Source: JAICMB01 sp963795935 (GTDB taxonomy: Bacteria; Acidobacteriota; Terriglobia; Bryobacterales; Bryobacteraceae). Taken from it: a stretch of 64,000 nucleotides of DNA. Position numbers and translations under genes: made by a program. The number at the start of each line of letters is the position of its first letter. Position 1 is the stretch's first letter. The DNA lies in assembly GCA_963795935.1 (NCBI GenBank), contig CAWCJO010000016.1:1-64000 (forward strand), written 5' to 3'. Under the pieces are notes generated by a model. That model saw only the letters and a program-made list of their open reading frames with translations, did no database searches and had not been told where the DNA came from. This document shows positions 26,890 through 35,569 of the stretch, piece by piece.

Positions 26890-28860
26890 TCACAACCGCC
26901 GCGCAATCAGCAGCGTCATGTCGTCCTGCCGCTCCGGCGAGTCGCTCCATTGCTCCACCGCATCCATCACCACCTTGACGATCTCCGCTTCGGGCCGCTC
27001 CGCGTTGCGCACCAGAATATCGGCCAAACGATCCTCGCCGAACATCTCCCCATATTCGTTCTCCGGCTCCGTGATGCCGTCAGTGAAGAACACCAGCAGG
27101 TCGCCCGGCCGTAATTGGACGCGGCTCTCATCGTAACGCGCGAAGGGAAAAGCGCCCACCACCATGCCGTTCACATCCAACCTCGTCGCCGCGCCGCCGT
27201 GCACCAAAATGGGCGGCAAATGCCCCGCGTTCGTATACGTAAACAGCCCCGTCTTCTCGTCGTAAATTCCAAAACAAAACGTCGCGAACTTTTCCGTCGG
27301 CGTCGTTTGATGAAGCTGCTCGTTGAGGTCCGCCACGACGCGCGCCGTCGACAAACGGTGCACCACGACACCCGACGGCGCGGCAATTTCGAGCGCGCCG
27401 CGAATCTCCATACGCATGGCCGATTGTATGGTCGCCATCAACAGCGCCGCCGAAATGCCCTTGCCCGCCACATCTCCGATCGCCAGCACCAACTTATCCT
27501 CGCCCAGCCGCTGGTAATCGAAATAATCCCCGGACACGACGCGCGCCGACTGCCAGAACGCCGTCAACCGCACGGTTTTCATGGCCGGGATCTCCTTGGG
27601 ATAAAGCTGCTCCTGGACCTCCCGCGCGATTTCCAGCTCCGTTTGCAGCCGCTCCTTTTCCTTCGCCACCACCAGCAGCCGCTCCAGATTCTCGGTCATG
27701 TTATTGAACGACGAGCTGAGCTCGGCAAGCTGGTCGCGGCTTTTCGAAACCTTGATGCGGTGCGAAAAATCGCCTTGCATGACCCGCTGCGTTCCCATAT
27801 ACAGCCCATGCACCGCCGCCGTGATGGTCCGCGCCAGAGAGCCGCCGATAAGTAGCGACAACGCCTCCACCAGCAGAAATAGAATGGCTACCGCGAACAG
27901 CAGCACCGGGATGAACTGCTGCACCGCGTCCACCTTGGCGTTGAAAACCGTCTTGAGCAGCGCCGACGGCCGCGTGTGCACCGAAAGAAGCGCGTCGGTC
28001 TGCACCTTCCCGGGCGCGTCCCAATACTGGAAGGGCATCAGCGACCCGCCCAGCAGATCCACGTCGAAGCGCGATTGAGGAGGGCCCAGCCGGCTCGAAG
28101 CATCTTGTCCCGCCGCTTCCACCCGCGGCGCGCGCGCGTCGTTCGACAACACAAATAGCGAAACTTCGCCCAGCCCCGGAATCAGATTGCTGAGATAGGC
28201 GCGAGTCAGCGGGGCCGTGATGGTGACATCCGTATCGCCCGCCGCGGAATGCTTAATCGCGTGCGCCCAGGCGGAAAAACTGCCGTCCCGAACGAGGATG
28301 CCGCTGGCTTCTCCCCACCCCGGCGGAGCGGCCGCAACCGCGCGATTTTCCGGCCACGCCAGGACGCCCGCGCGGTCGCGCAGCACGATCGACGGATCGT
28401 TAAAACGGCGCCGCAGCGCTTCGCCGATGTCGCGCTCCGTCTGCGTGCGCTCCCGCGGCGGCGCGTCGGCCAGCGCATTCGCCAGCCATACCAGCGATGC
28501 CGTCCGCCGGTCCAGCTCGGAGCTGACCAGGTAAACCGCCAACTGGCTCGACAGAGCGTACGCGCCGATCCCCACAAACGCCACGATCAGCAAAACCGGC
28601 ACGACCGCGATGAAAAGATAGGTCATCAACAGGCGATTGCGCAGACGCCAGATGGCATGGCGAACACCCCGGCGCGCGAACCGTATGACCAGCCACAAGC
28701 CCAGCAGGATCAGGATCATCTGCAGCAGATCGGTGGTCCAGCTCGACGGCGCCGCGTACGCAAGCGCTATATAAAGGACCAGCAGGCCGGCGAAGATCCT
28801 CTCCACCTTGCCCATGCGGCCGGGCAAAGCCTTCAGGCGAGCGTACAGACTCTCGGCCAC
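26890..28860 (-). CDS. Membrane PP2C/SpoIIE-type serine phosphatase
   Basis: 656-residue RsbU-like sensor phosphatase. Two N-terminal transmembrane helices (LLQMILILLGLWLVI, YLFIAVVPVLLIVAFVGIG) precede an extracytoplasmic sensor of about 200 residues. A further helix near 335 (FIPVLLFAVAILFLLVEALS), a HAMP-type linker and coiled coil (LQTELEIAREVQEQLYPKEI) follow. The SpoIIE domain has VVSGDYFDY, AIGDVAGKGISAALLMATIQ, FFTDGITEPEN and a final DDMTLLI, holding the metal-binding Asp residues. Such enzymes dephosphorylate anti-anti-sigma factors; no partner is visible here. One base after the LOG gene, last of a minus-strand operon. Confidence 0.88.
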   Translation of the reverse strand: MAESLYARLKALPGRMGKVERIFAGLLVLYIALAYAAPSSWTTDLLQMILILLGLWLVIRFARRGVRHAIWRLRNRLLMTYLFIAVVPVLLIVAFVGIGAYALSSQLAVYLVSSELDRRTASLVWLANALADAPPRERTQTERDIGEALRRRFNDPSIVLRDRAGVLAWPENRAVAAAPPGWGEASGILVRDGSFSAWAHAIKHSAAGDTDVTITAPLTRAYLSNLIPGLGEVSLFVLSNDARAPRVEAAGQDASSRLGPPQSRFDVDLLGGSLMPFQYWDAPGKVQTDALLSVHTRPSALLKTVFNAKVDAVQQFIPVLLFAVAILFLLVEALSLLIGGSLARTITAAVHGLYMGTQRVMQGDFSHRIKVSKSRDQLAELSSSFNNMTENLERLLVVAKEKERLQTELEIAREVQEQLYPKEIPAMKTVRLTAFWQSARVVSGDYFDYQRLGEDKLVLAIGDVAGKGISAALLMATIQSAMRMEIRGALEIAAPSGVVVHRLSTARVVADLNEQLHQTTPTEKFATFCFGIYDEKTGLFTYTNAGHLPPILVHGGAATRLDVNGMVVGAFPFARYDESRVQLRPGDLLVFFTDGITEPENEYGEMFGEDRLADILVRNAERPEAEIVKVVMDAVEQWSDSPERQDDMTLLIARRL

Positions 28861-28861
28861 G

Positions 28862-29650
28862 TTACACGCGGGATCGCGCGATCTCCGGCGCCACCGCCAC
28901 CGGCTCCGGCTGCGGCTCCAGATAATGTGTCGTGAGAAAGCTCCGCAAAAGATGCAGCGCTTCCTCGGGCGTGTCGGCGTACTGAAACAGGGTCAAGTCC
29001 GACTCCGATATCGTTCCGTGCCGCACCAACGCCTCGAAATTTAGAATCTCCTTCCAGTACGCCGACCCATACAGCACGATCACGATCTTGCTCTCGATCT
29101 TCTGCGTTTGCGCCAACGTCAGGATCTCGCACAGCTCGTCGAGAGTGCCGAATCCGCCCGGAAACACCACCAGCGCCTTGGCCAAATACGCGAACCAGAA
29201 CTTCCGCATGAAGAAATAGTGGAACTCGAATTCGAGCTCCGGCGTGATGTACGGGTTGGGGCGCTGCTCGAACGGCAGACCGATATTCAATCCGATGGAT
29301 TTGCCGCCCGCCTCCTGGGCGCCGCGATTGGCCGCTTCCATAATCCCAGGGCCGCCTCCCGAACAGACCACGAAGCGGTGCGCCGGATTCTCGAGATGCT
29401 CCGACCACTCCGTCACGAGCCGGGCCACCGCTCGCGCCGCGTCGTAATACCTGCCCAGCGGCCCATCCTCCCGAATGCGCGCGGAGCCGAAAAACACGAT
29501 CGTGTCCTGCACTTTTTCTTCGCGGAAATGCGACAGCGGCTCCAGATATTCCGACAGAATGCGCAGCGGGCGCGCGTCGGAGCTCTCCAGAAAACTTTCG
29601 TTGAGGTACGCGACAGGCCGCCGCTCGTCGTTATCCTTGTTTTCTATCAT
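28862..29650 (-). CDS. LOG family protein (putative cytokinin-type phosphoribohydrolase)
   Basis: 262 residues from ATG 29650, which overlaps the TGA of lpxD (ATGA). It carries the Rossmann-fold motifs VVCSGGGPGIMEAANRGAQE and VVFPGGFGTLDELCEILTLA (PGGxGTxxE), the active-site signature of lysine-decarboxylase-like LOG proteins that hydrolyse nucleoside 5'-monophosphates to free base and ribose 5-phosphate. The N-terminal DTIVFFGSARI is also typical. The bacterial role is uncertain. Located between lpxD and the phosphatase gene. Confidence 0.85.
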   Translation of the reverse strand: MIENKDNDERRPVAYLNESFLESSDARPLRILSEYLEPLSHFREEKVQDTIVFFGSARIREDGPLGRYYDAARAVARLVTEWSEHLENPAHRFVVCSGGGPGIMEAANRGAQEAGGKSIGLNIGLPFEQRPNPYITPELEFEFHYFFMRKFWFAYLAKALVVFPGGFGTLDELCEILTLAQTQKIESKIVIVLYGSAYWKEILNFEALVRHGTISESDLTLFQYADTPEEALHLLRSFLTTHYLEPQPEPVAVAPEIARSRV

Positions 29651-30696
29651 TCCGGATTCGTGGCCGCTGCGTCGAGCTCGCCGGTCTCCAGTTGCCGCAC
29701 GCGCTTTTCCAATTGTCTCATCGCCTTCACGACATCCGGCAGCTTCGGAAACGCCGTGATGGCGCGCCGCCACTCGCGGCTGTCGAACGCCGGCGAGCCC
29801 GACACCACCGCCCCCGCCGCCACGTCCCCGCCGATGCCGCTTTGGGCGTACACCACGGCATTATCGTGAATCGTCAAATGGCCCGAAACGCCCACCTGCC
29901 CCGCCAACAGAACGTTCTTCTCCAGCACGGAGCTGCCCGCCAACCCCGTCTGCGCGCAAATAATATTGTCCTCGCCCACCACGCAGGCATGACCGATCTG
30001 CACTAAGCTGTCGATCTTGGCGCCCCGCCTGACGCGCGTCTCGCCGACGGTGGCGCGGTCAATCGATGTCAGCGATTGGATCTCGACGTCGTCTTCAATC
30101 GCGGTGATGCCCGATTGCACGATTTTGAAATGCGTTCCCTCGGACGTTTTCGCGAAGCCGAAGCCGTCCCCGCCCACAACGACCCCGTTCTGCAGCGTGA
30201 CGCGGTCCCCGATCCGGCAAAACTCGCGGACCACGGCGTGCGAATGCGCCAGGAAATCGTCCCCGATGCGCGCCCCCGCGTAAATAACGACGTGCGGATG
30301 GATCACCGCGTCGTCGCCGATGACGACGTCCTCTCCTACCACGGCGAAAGCGCCGATGGAGGCCCGCCGGCCGATGCGCGCGCTCTCCGCGACTGCCGCT
30401 TGCGGGTGTATGCCCGGCGCCGGGCGCGGCGGCTGGTAGAACAACGCCAGCGCGCGCGCGAAATCGTGATACGGATTGGGCGAGACGACGCTGATGGGGC
30501 TCGCGGCGCTCAGGCGCTCCGATACAAGAATGGCGGCCGCCCGCGTGTTCTTCACCCGCGGCGCGTATTTCGGATTTGCCAGAAAGGTCAACTCCGAGGG
30601 CCCGGCGCGTTCCATCGCGGCCACCCCGCTGATTTCAATGCCGCCGTCGCCGGCCAGCTCGCAACCCAGCCGCGCGGCGATCTCTTCGAGTTTCAT
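29647..30696 (-). CDS. lpxD: UDP-3-O-acylglucosamine N-acyltransferase
   Basis: Third step of lipid A synthesis: adds a second 3-hydroxyacyl chain from acyl-ACP to UDP-3-O-acylglucosamine. 349 residues, normal length. N-terminal uridine-binding domain (LEEIAARLGCELAGDGGIEI; LTFLANPKYAPRVKNTRAAA), then a left-handed beta helix of hexapeptide repeats (ARIGRRASIGAFAVVGEDVV, IGDDAVIHPHVVIYAGARIG) including the catalytic-His region IGDDFLAHSHAVV, and a C-terminal helix pair. The gene implies an LPS-bearing outer membrane, consistent with the TonB receptors. Confidence 0.93.
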   Translation of the reverse strand: MKLEEIAARLGCELAGDGGIEISGVAAMERAGPSELTFLANPKYAPRVKNTRAAAILVSERLSAASPISVVSPNPYHDFARALALFYQPPRPAPGIHPQAAVAESARIGRRASIGAFAVVGEDVVIGDDAVIHPHVVIYAGARIGDDFLAHSHAVVREFCRIGDRVTLQNGVVVGGDGFGFAKTSEGTHFKIVQSGITAIEDDVEIQSLTSIDRATVGETRVRRGAKIDSLVQIGHACVVGEDNIICAQTGLAGSSVLEKNVLLAGQVGVSGHLTIHDNAVVYAQSGIGGDVAAGAVVSGSPAFDSREWRRAITAFPKLPDVVKAMRQLEKRVRQLETGELDAAATNPE

Positions 30697-30750
30697 CGTG
30701 TATTGATTCCATCACAAGCGCCCGCGCCCGCAAGCGCTCCCGGAAGTGTT

Positions 30751-31041
30751 CTAATGGGTCGCGGCGTACTTGTCGCGGCATTGGGGCGAGCAGAAATAAA
30801 GCGTCTGTTTTCCAAACGTTTCTCTGATGGACGTCGCGGCAGAAGTATAAGTGCCGCACACCGGGTCTTTCTTCAGCTCGCCACTGAGCGGAATTTCCGT
30901 CTTCGGCCCAGCCGCCGGCGCCTGCCGCTGTTGGGGCGGGGAAACCAGTTCCGAAAACCCCTTCAGCACGATGCCGATCACGCCCCTGACGATGGCGATC
31001 AGGAAAATCGTGATCAGCAAATATAATATGACGCGGAACAT
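30751..31041 (-). CDS. Small membrane-anchored YHS-domain protein
   Basis: 96 residues starting at ATG 31041. One N-terminal transmembrane helix (VILYLLITIFLIAIVRGVIG), a Pro/Gln linker, then a YHS-type metal-binding module (KKDPVCGTYTSAATS...LYFCSPQCRDKYAA) with three cysteines. YHS modules occur in metal-handling and metal-sensing proteins. It sits 54 bases upstream of lpxD in the same direction, probably in the same transcript. Confidence 0.75.
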   Translation of the reverse strand: MFRVILYLLITIFLIAIVRGVIGIVLKGFSELVSPPQQRQAPAAGPKTEIPLSGELKKDPVCGTYTSAATSIRETFGKQTLYFCSPQCRDKYAATH

Positions 31042-31193
31042 GCGGCCCTGCCTTGATTTTACTAACAATCCCGAAATGGCCGCGCCGCCGGCGTGCCATG
31101 GACTCTCTTTCGTGAACGCCGCCTCCGGTGGGACCCCGCAGGACGACGGAACGGCTGGGCTTGCCGCAAGCTTTATCGGGAGCGCGCGAGACG

Positions 31194-32363
31194 TTAAGAA
31201 CGCCGCCAAGCTTGTTGCAGTTTTTCGGCGAAGGGGGAGGCGGGGGGTTCGGGGCGGTGGTTGGCGGCGGGTGGCGCGGAAGATTTGGCGGGCTCTGGAG
31301 AGGCGCCGTTGGTCTCGCCCGCCGCGACGCATTCCGGCGGCTCCGCGACGCATTCCGGCGGCGATGCGACGCGCTCCGGCGGCGGCTCCGGATCGGTCTC
31401 TTGCCGCTCGAAATAGCGCACCTTTTTCAGCATGGCGCGGTCAAGCGCGGAGTTGTACATGGTCCAGCAGCCATCCACGTTGCGGTCCCGCGCGATCGCG
31501 GCGCGCATGCATTCCATCTTCGAATCGAGATTGTCCAGATGATGCAGCAGGAGCGCTTCGGGGAAAACCGGAACCTTGGGCGACCCGTAGGCGAGCTCGC
31601 CGTGATGGCTGACGATCATGTGCTCGAGCAACGTGCGGAGTCTGGGCGGAAAATCGGGCAGGCCCTGGAGTTTGTCGCCGATCATATGGAGTCCGATGAT
31701 AATATGTCCCAGCAACTGTCCGTCGGTGCTGTAGCCGAAGGTTCGCTCGTAGGTCAGCTCGGAGGTCTTGCCGACATCGTGCAGGACCGCGCCGGCGAGC
31801 AGCAGGTCGAGATCGATGTCGCGGTAATGCGTGGCCATGACGCGGCTTAAATGGCACAACGAGAGAACATGCTCGAGGAGGCCGCCGAGGTAGGCGTGAT
31901 GCACCGATTTGGCCGCCGGGGCGCTGCGATACATGCGCGCGATCTTCTCGTCGTCGAGGAAGGCATCCACCAGGGCCCGCAGGTGCGGGTTGCCGATTCC
32001 AGCCACGATAGCGCGCAGCTCCGCGAACATTTCTCCCGTGTCGCGCTCGGAGCAGGGAAAGAAGTCGCCCAGCTCGACATCCGAGTCCGCCAGCCGCATC
32101 ATCTTATGAACCGTAAGCTGCGGTCGATTTTGAAAGACCTGCAGCAGGCCTTTTACCTTGACGAAGTCGTCGCGGCCGAAGGTATCCATGACCTCGGCGA
32201 CGTTGTCCCACATCTTGGCGTCGAGGTCCCCGGTGCGGTCGCCCAAAAGCAGCGATAGATAGGGCTCGCCGGATTTCTTTTGCCGGACGTCCTTGGTGTG
32301 CACCAGGAACGCGGTCGTAACGACCTGGTTAGGTTGAAGGTCCCGAACGTAGAACGATTTCAT
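31194..32363 (-). CDS. OB-fold/HD-domain nuclease, YhaM-like
   Basis: 389 residues. N-terminal OB fold (QVVTTAFLVHTKDVRQKKSG, YLSLLLGDRTGDLDAKMW) and a central HD domain (HHAYLGGLLEHVLSLCHLSR, LAGAVLHDVGKTSELTYER, MIVSHHGELAYGS) whose His/Asp ligands are all present. This is the layout of the 3'-5' exoribonuclease YhaM. The C-terminal ~70 residues are proline-rich and contain an imperfect repeat (SPPECVAEPPECVA), absent from the Bacillus protein. Starts three bases after the SurA-like gene stop. Confidence 0.82.
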   Translation of the reverse strand: MKSFYVRDLQPNQVVTTAFLVHTKDVRQKKSGEPYLSLLLGDRTGDLDAKMWDNVAEVMDTFGRDDFVKVKGLLQVFQNRPQLTVHKMMRLADSDVELGDFFPCSERDTGEMFAELRAIVAGIGNPHLRALVDAFLDDEKIARMYRSAPAAKSVHHAYLGGLLEHVLSLCHLSRVMATHYRDIDLDLLLAGAVLHDVGKTSELTYERTFGYSTDGQLLGHIIIGLHMIGDKLQGLPDFPPRLRTLLEHMIVSHHGELAYGSPKVPVFPEALLLHHLDNLDSKMECMRAAIARDRNVDGCWTMYNSALDRAMLKKVRYFERQETDPEPPPERVASPPECVAEPPECVAAGETNGASPEPAKSSAPPAANHRPEPPASPFAEKLQQAWRRS

Positions 32364-32366
32364 GTT

Positions 32367-33503
32367 CTACTTTGAGGAAGAACTGGTCTGCTTCTGCTCC
32401 GTGCCGGGGATGGGCACTGCCCACAGCAGTTTCTTGTGCTTGGGTTTGTTGGCGACCTCGGCCTTGCTGACGGTCTCGGGCTTGAGCTGGGCGGGATCGC
32501 TCCAGGCGGTGTTCTTGCCGGGCGCGGCGCCGCTATCGACGTAGCCGGCCTTGATCTCTAAAAACGCGTCCTGGCGAAGCTGCGTGAGGTACTTGCGGAC
32601 GGCTTGCGGCATTTTCGGCGCGTACAGCTTGTCCATAATTTCGTTTTCGACTTCGCTCAGATCGGCCTGGCCCTGCTTCTGATGCTCGTCCACTTTCAGG
32701 ATGAGGAATCCGTTGTCGATCTTAATGGGATCGGTGACGTAGCCTTTGGGCTGGTTCCAGACGGCGTTTTCGAGCTTGGCCTGCAGTTCGCCTTTCTTGA
32801 ACCCACCGAGGTCGCCGAAGTTCTTGGCGGTCACGGCGTCGGAATTGTCTCGCGCCATTTCGGCGAAGCGCTCGCCCTTCCGCGCGCGAGCGACCAGATC
32901 CTTGGCTTTCTTCTCCGCGGCGGCCGCGGCGGCGGCATCTTTATTTTCGGTCGAGATCAGGATTTCGCGGAGGAAGACGCGTTCGTCGCGGACGAACTCG
33001 GATTTGTGCGCGTCGTAGTAGGCTTGGATCTCCTCCTTCTTGATATTCATCTTTCCGCCGACCTCCTGACGCACCACTTTCTGCGTCAGCATGCTGTTTT
33101 TCATGTCGGCCTTGTAATCCTCAAATGGCATTCCGGTCTGCTGGTGGACGTACTCCTGGAATTTTTCGGGGTCGGCGATACCGGATTCCTTCTGGAGATT
33201 GCCGATGAACTTGGCGACCTCGGAGTCGACTTTGATATCGAGGTCCTTGCCCTTCTGCTGCAGCAGAAGCTGGTCGATGCGGTCGCGCAGAAGATCTTTT
33301 TCGTGCTCGTTGACAGCTTCCTGCAGACGCAGACCGGTGAAGCCTTGCTGTTGCAGATCGGCGATAAGGCTCTTGCGGGCGCGGTCCAGATCGCCGCGCG
33401 TGACGATGTCGCCGTTCACTTTGGCGACAATCTCTTCCACGACTCCTATTTCGGCGGCGATGGACACACCAAGACCGACCAGGAAAATGCTCAGCAACTT
33501 CAT
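32367..33503 (-). CDS. SurA/PpiC-type periplasmic peptidyl-prolyl isomerase
   Basis: 378 residues, exported by a signal peptide (LLSIFLVGLGVSIAAE). SurA-type N-terminal chaperone region VVEEIVAKVNGDIVTRGDLD, a long helical domain with DRIDQLLLQQKGKDLDIKVD, then one parvulin domain (ERVFLREILISTENK, ARKGERFAEMARDNSDAVTA, GDLGGFKKGELQAKLENAVW). A Pro/Lys-rich tail ends it. It would help fold outer-membrane proteins, matching the receptor-rich envelope. First gene of a minus-strand operon running down to 26890. Confidence 0.87.
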   Translation of the reverse strand: MKLLSIFLVGLGVSIAAEIGVVEEIVAKVNGDIVTRGDLDRARKSLIADLQQQGFTGLRLQEAVNEHEKDLLRDRIDQLLLQQKGKDLDIKVDSEVAKFIGNLQKESGIADPEKFQEYVHQQTGMPFEDYKADMKNSMLTQKVVRQEVGGKMNIKKEEIQAYYDAHKSEFVRDERVFLREILISTENKDAAAAAAAEKKAKDLVARARKGERFAEMARDNSDAVTAKNFGDLGGFKKGELQAKLENAVWNQPKGYVTDPIKIDNGFLILKVDEHQKQGQADLSEVENEIMDKLYAPKMPQAVRKYLTQLRQDAFLEIKAGYVDSGAAPGKNTAWSDPAQLKPETVSKAEVANKPKHKKLLWAVPIPGTEQKQTSSSSK

Positions 33504-33670
33504 ATTTTCCTATTGTAGAACAGGCGTTCGCGCCTGTCTCGCGGGTTTAGCGGCAACTGGCGGCCCAATAGCGAGGCCGCGAGGATGTTGAAGGCGGCCG
33601 GCCGGTTATGGCCCGCTGGGGCACAGGTGTGACGCAATGCTGACGATAGAATAGAAGCGTAGTTCCTTGA

Positions 33671-34816
33671 ATGCTTTATAGGCTTCACGTCTTTCCGGGT
33701 CTCACGCTCCTCTTCCTTAGCGCCGCAATCCAATTGCAACTGAGTTGGTGGGCTTTGACGCATTGGAGATGGTCCGGGCGTGGGAGGATTGCCGCGTTGG
33801 CGCTTGCCAACATCGTGGGCGGCGCGATTTTCGTCCTCGGCTATCTGCTTGAATTCCACCGCATCTCGCGGCGCTTTTCGATGCCGTTCGCGACCTGGGA
33901 GGAAGCCGGGGCGCTGGTCGCCGAGACGGGCCTGATCGGATTGTGGTTGGGCATTGCCGTGTTGCGCCGGACCCCGGCCGTTCGTCCCGGGCGGCGCGGT
34001 TTTGTGAAAGCCGCGGGCGGGGCGCTGATTGCCGCGCCCTACGTGTGCACGGCGTTCGGAATCGTGAAGCGGGACCAGTTTCAGTTGAAAACGGTCGATG
34101 TCGCGATCCCCAATCTGCATAAAGATCTGCAGGGGTTGCGCATCACGCAGGTAACGGACATCCATCTCAGCCCCTTTCTGAGCGAGAGAGAATTTGCGCG
34201 CGCCGTCGATATGGCCAACGAGACGAAAGCGCATGTCATGCTGGTGACGGGAGACCTGATTACGCGGCGGGGCGATCCGCTGGAGGCCTGTCTGCGGCAG
34301 ATCGCGCGACTGCGGGGCGAGGCGGGCGTGCTGGGGTGCCTGGGGAATCACGAGGATTATTGCGGGATCCGCGATTACGTGACGGAGCGGGGCCGCGGCA
34401 TGGGAATCGATTTTTTGCGAAAACGGGCGCGGCTGCTGCGGTTCGGCGATGCCAGGCTGAATTTCGCGGGTGTGGACTATCAGAAATTTCATAAGCCGTA
34501 TTTAGTGGGCGCGGATGCGATGATCGAGCCGGAGGCGTTAAATATAATGCTGTCGCACAATCCCGACGTCTTTCCTGTCGCGGCGTCTCAAGGATACGAT
34601 TTGACGATCGCCGGGCACACGCACGGAGGGCAGGTGAACGTGGAAATTCTGCACAGCGAGTGGAACGCCGCGCGCTGTTTCACGCCCTATACGCAAGGGC
34701 TGTACCGCGAGGGCCACCGGGCGCTCTACGTTTCCTGTGGAATCGGGACCATCGGAGTGCCGGTGCGGATTGGCGCGCCGGCGGAGGTTACGGTGCTGCG
34801 CCTGTGCGCTGTCTAA
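33671..34816 (+). CDS. Membrane-anchored metallophosphoesterase, YkuE-like
   Basis: 381 residues. Three N-terminal hydrophobic segments (GLTLLFLSAAIQLQLSWW, ALANIVGGAIFVLGYLL, ETGLIGLWLGIAVL), then RRGFVKAAGGALIAAPYV, a twin-arginine-like motif as in exported YkuE enzymes. Calcineurin-type catalytic motifs follow: DIHLSPFLS, VTGDLI, GCLGNHEDY, SHNPD and AGHTHGGQ. All metal-binding Asp/His/Asn residues are present. Substrate unknown; relatives act on phospholipid head groups or nucleotides. First gene of a plus-strand group with a second phosphoesterase. Confidence 0.87.
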   Translation: MLYRLHVFPGLTLLFLSAAIQLQLSWWALTHWRWSGRGRIAALALANIVGGAIFVLGYLLEFHRISRRFSMPFATWEEAGALVAETGLIGLWLGIAVLRRTPAVRPGRRGFVKAAGGALIAAPYVCTAFGIVKRDQFQLKTVDVAIPNLHKDLQGLRITQVTDIHLSPFLSEREFARAVDMANETKAHVMLVTGDLITRRGDPLEACLRQIARLRGEAGVLGCLGNHEDYCGIRDYVTERGRGMGIDFLRKRARLLRFGDARLNFAGVDYQKFHKPYLVGADAMIEPEALNIMLSHNPDVFPVAASQGYDLTIAGHTHGGQVNVEILHSEWNAARCFTPYTQGLYREGHRALYVSCGIGTIGVPVRIGAPAEVTVLRLCAV

Positions 34817-34820
34817 TCCT

Positions 34821-35561
34821 GTGCGCTATCTGATTCTGAGCGACATTCACGCGAACTGGGAAGCGCTGGAAGCGGTGCTGGCGCATTCGAAGGGCAAGTA
34901 CGACCGCATTCTGTGCCTGGGCGACGTGGTGGGCTATGGCGCCGACCCCGATGTGGTGACGGAATGGGTGCGGCAGAATTCGGAAGTAACGATCCGGGGC
35001 AATCACGACAAAGCCTGCGCGGGGCTGGAGGATCTGGAGTGGTTTAATCCCGTGGCGCGCGTTTCCGCGTTGTGGACTATGCAGACGACCAAGCCGCGTA
35101 ACATCGACTGGCTCGGAAAGCTGCCCAGGGGTCCGGCGCAAGAGAACGGATTTCAGATGATTCATGGCTCGCCGCTCGATGAAGACGAATATCTGATTTC
35201 CGAGCAGGATGCGGCGCAAGTAGCCCCCTATCTGGATTCCCCGGTGTTTTTCTTCGGGCACACGCATATACAGGGCGGCTTTTTGTGCCATCGCAACGGG
35301 ATCAAGCGGCTGGGGAGGCCGGGTCCGGCGAGCGAGGAGTACAACCTCGAACTCGACCCGGAAGCGAATTACCTGATTAATCCGGGCTCGGTGGGGCAAC
35401 CGCGGGATGGCGACCGGCGGGCGGCGTATCTGATCTACGATCCGGAGCGCCGGTTAGTAACCTACTTCCGTGCGCCGTACGATGTCGCCGGGGCGCAGAG
35501 GAAGATCCTGGAGGCGGGATTGCCCGACGCGCTGGCGAAACGGCTCGAATTGGGCGCGTAA
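34821..35561 (+). CDS. Metallophosphoesterase, YfcE/PrpE-like
   Basis: 246 residues, cytosolic. GTG 34821 chosen because the family begins RYLILSDIHANWEALEAVL there; it follows the previous stop by four bases. Motifs are DIHAN, CLGDVVGYGADPD, IRGNHDKACAG, IHGSP, FFGHTHIQGGF and NPGSVGQPRDGD. The C-terminal NPGSVGQPRDGD is typical of phosphoesterases that process diadenosine tetraphosphate or related nucleotides. Co-transcribed with its neighbours judging by spacing. Confidence 0.87.
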   Translation: MRYLILSDIHANWEALEAVLAHSKGKYDRILCLGDVVGYGADPDVVTEWVRQNSEVTIRGNHDKACAGLEDLEWFNPVARVSALWTMQTTKPRNIDWLGKLPRGPAQENGFQMIHGSPLDEDEYLISEQDAAQVAPYLDSPVFFFGHTHIQGGFLCHRNGIKRLGRPGPASEEYNLELDPEANYLINPGSVGQPRDGDRRAAYLIYDPERRLVTYFRAPYDVAGAQRKILEAGLPDALAKRLELGA

Positions 35562-35569
35562 GGCTATCC

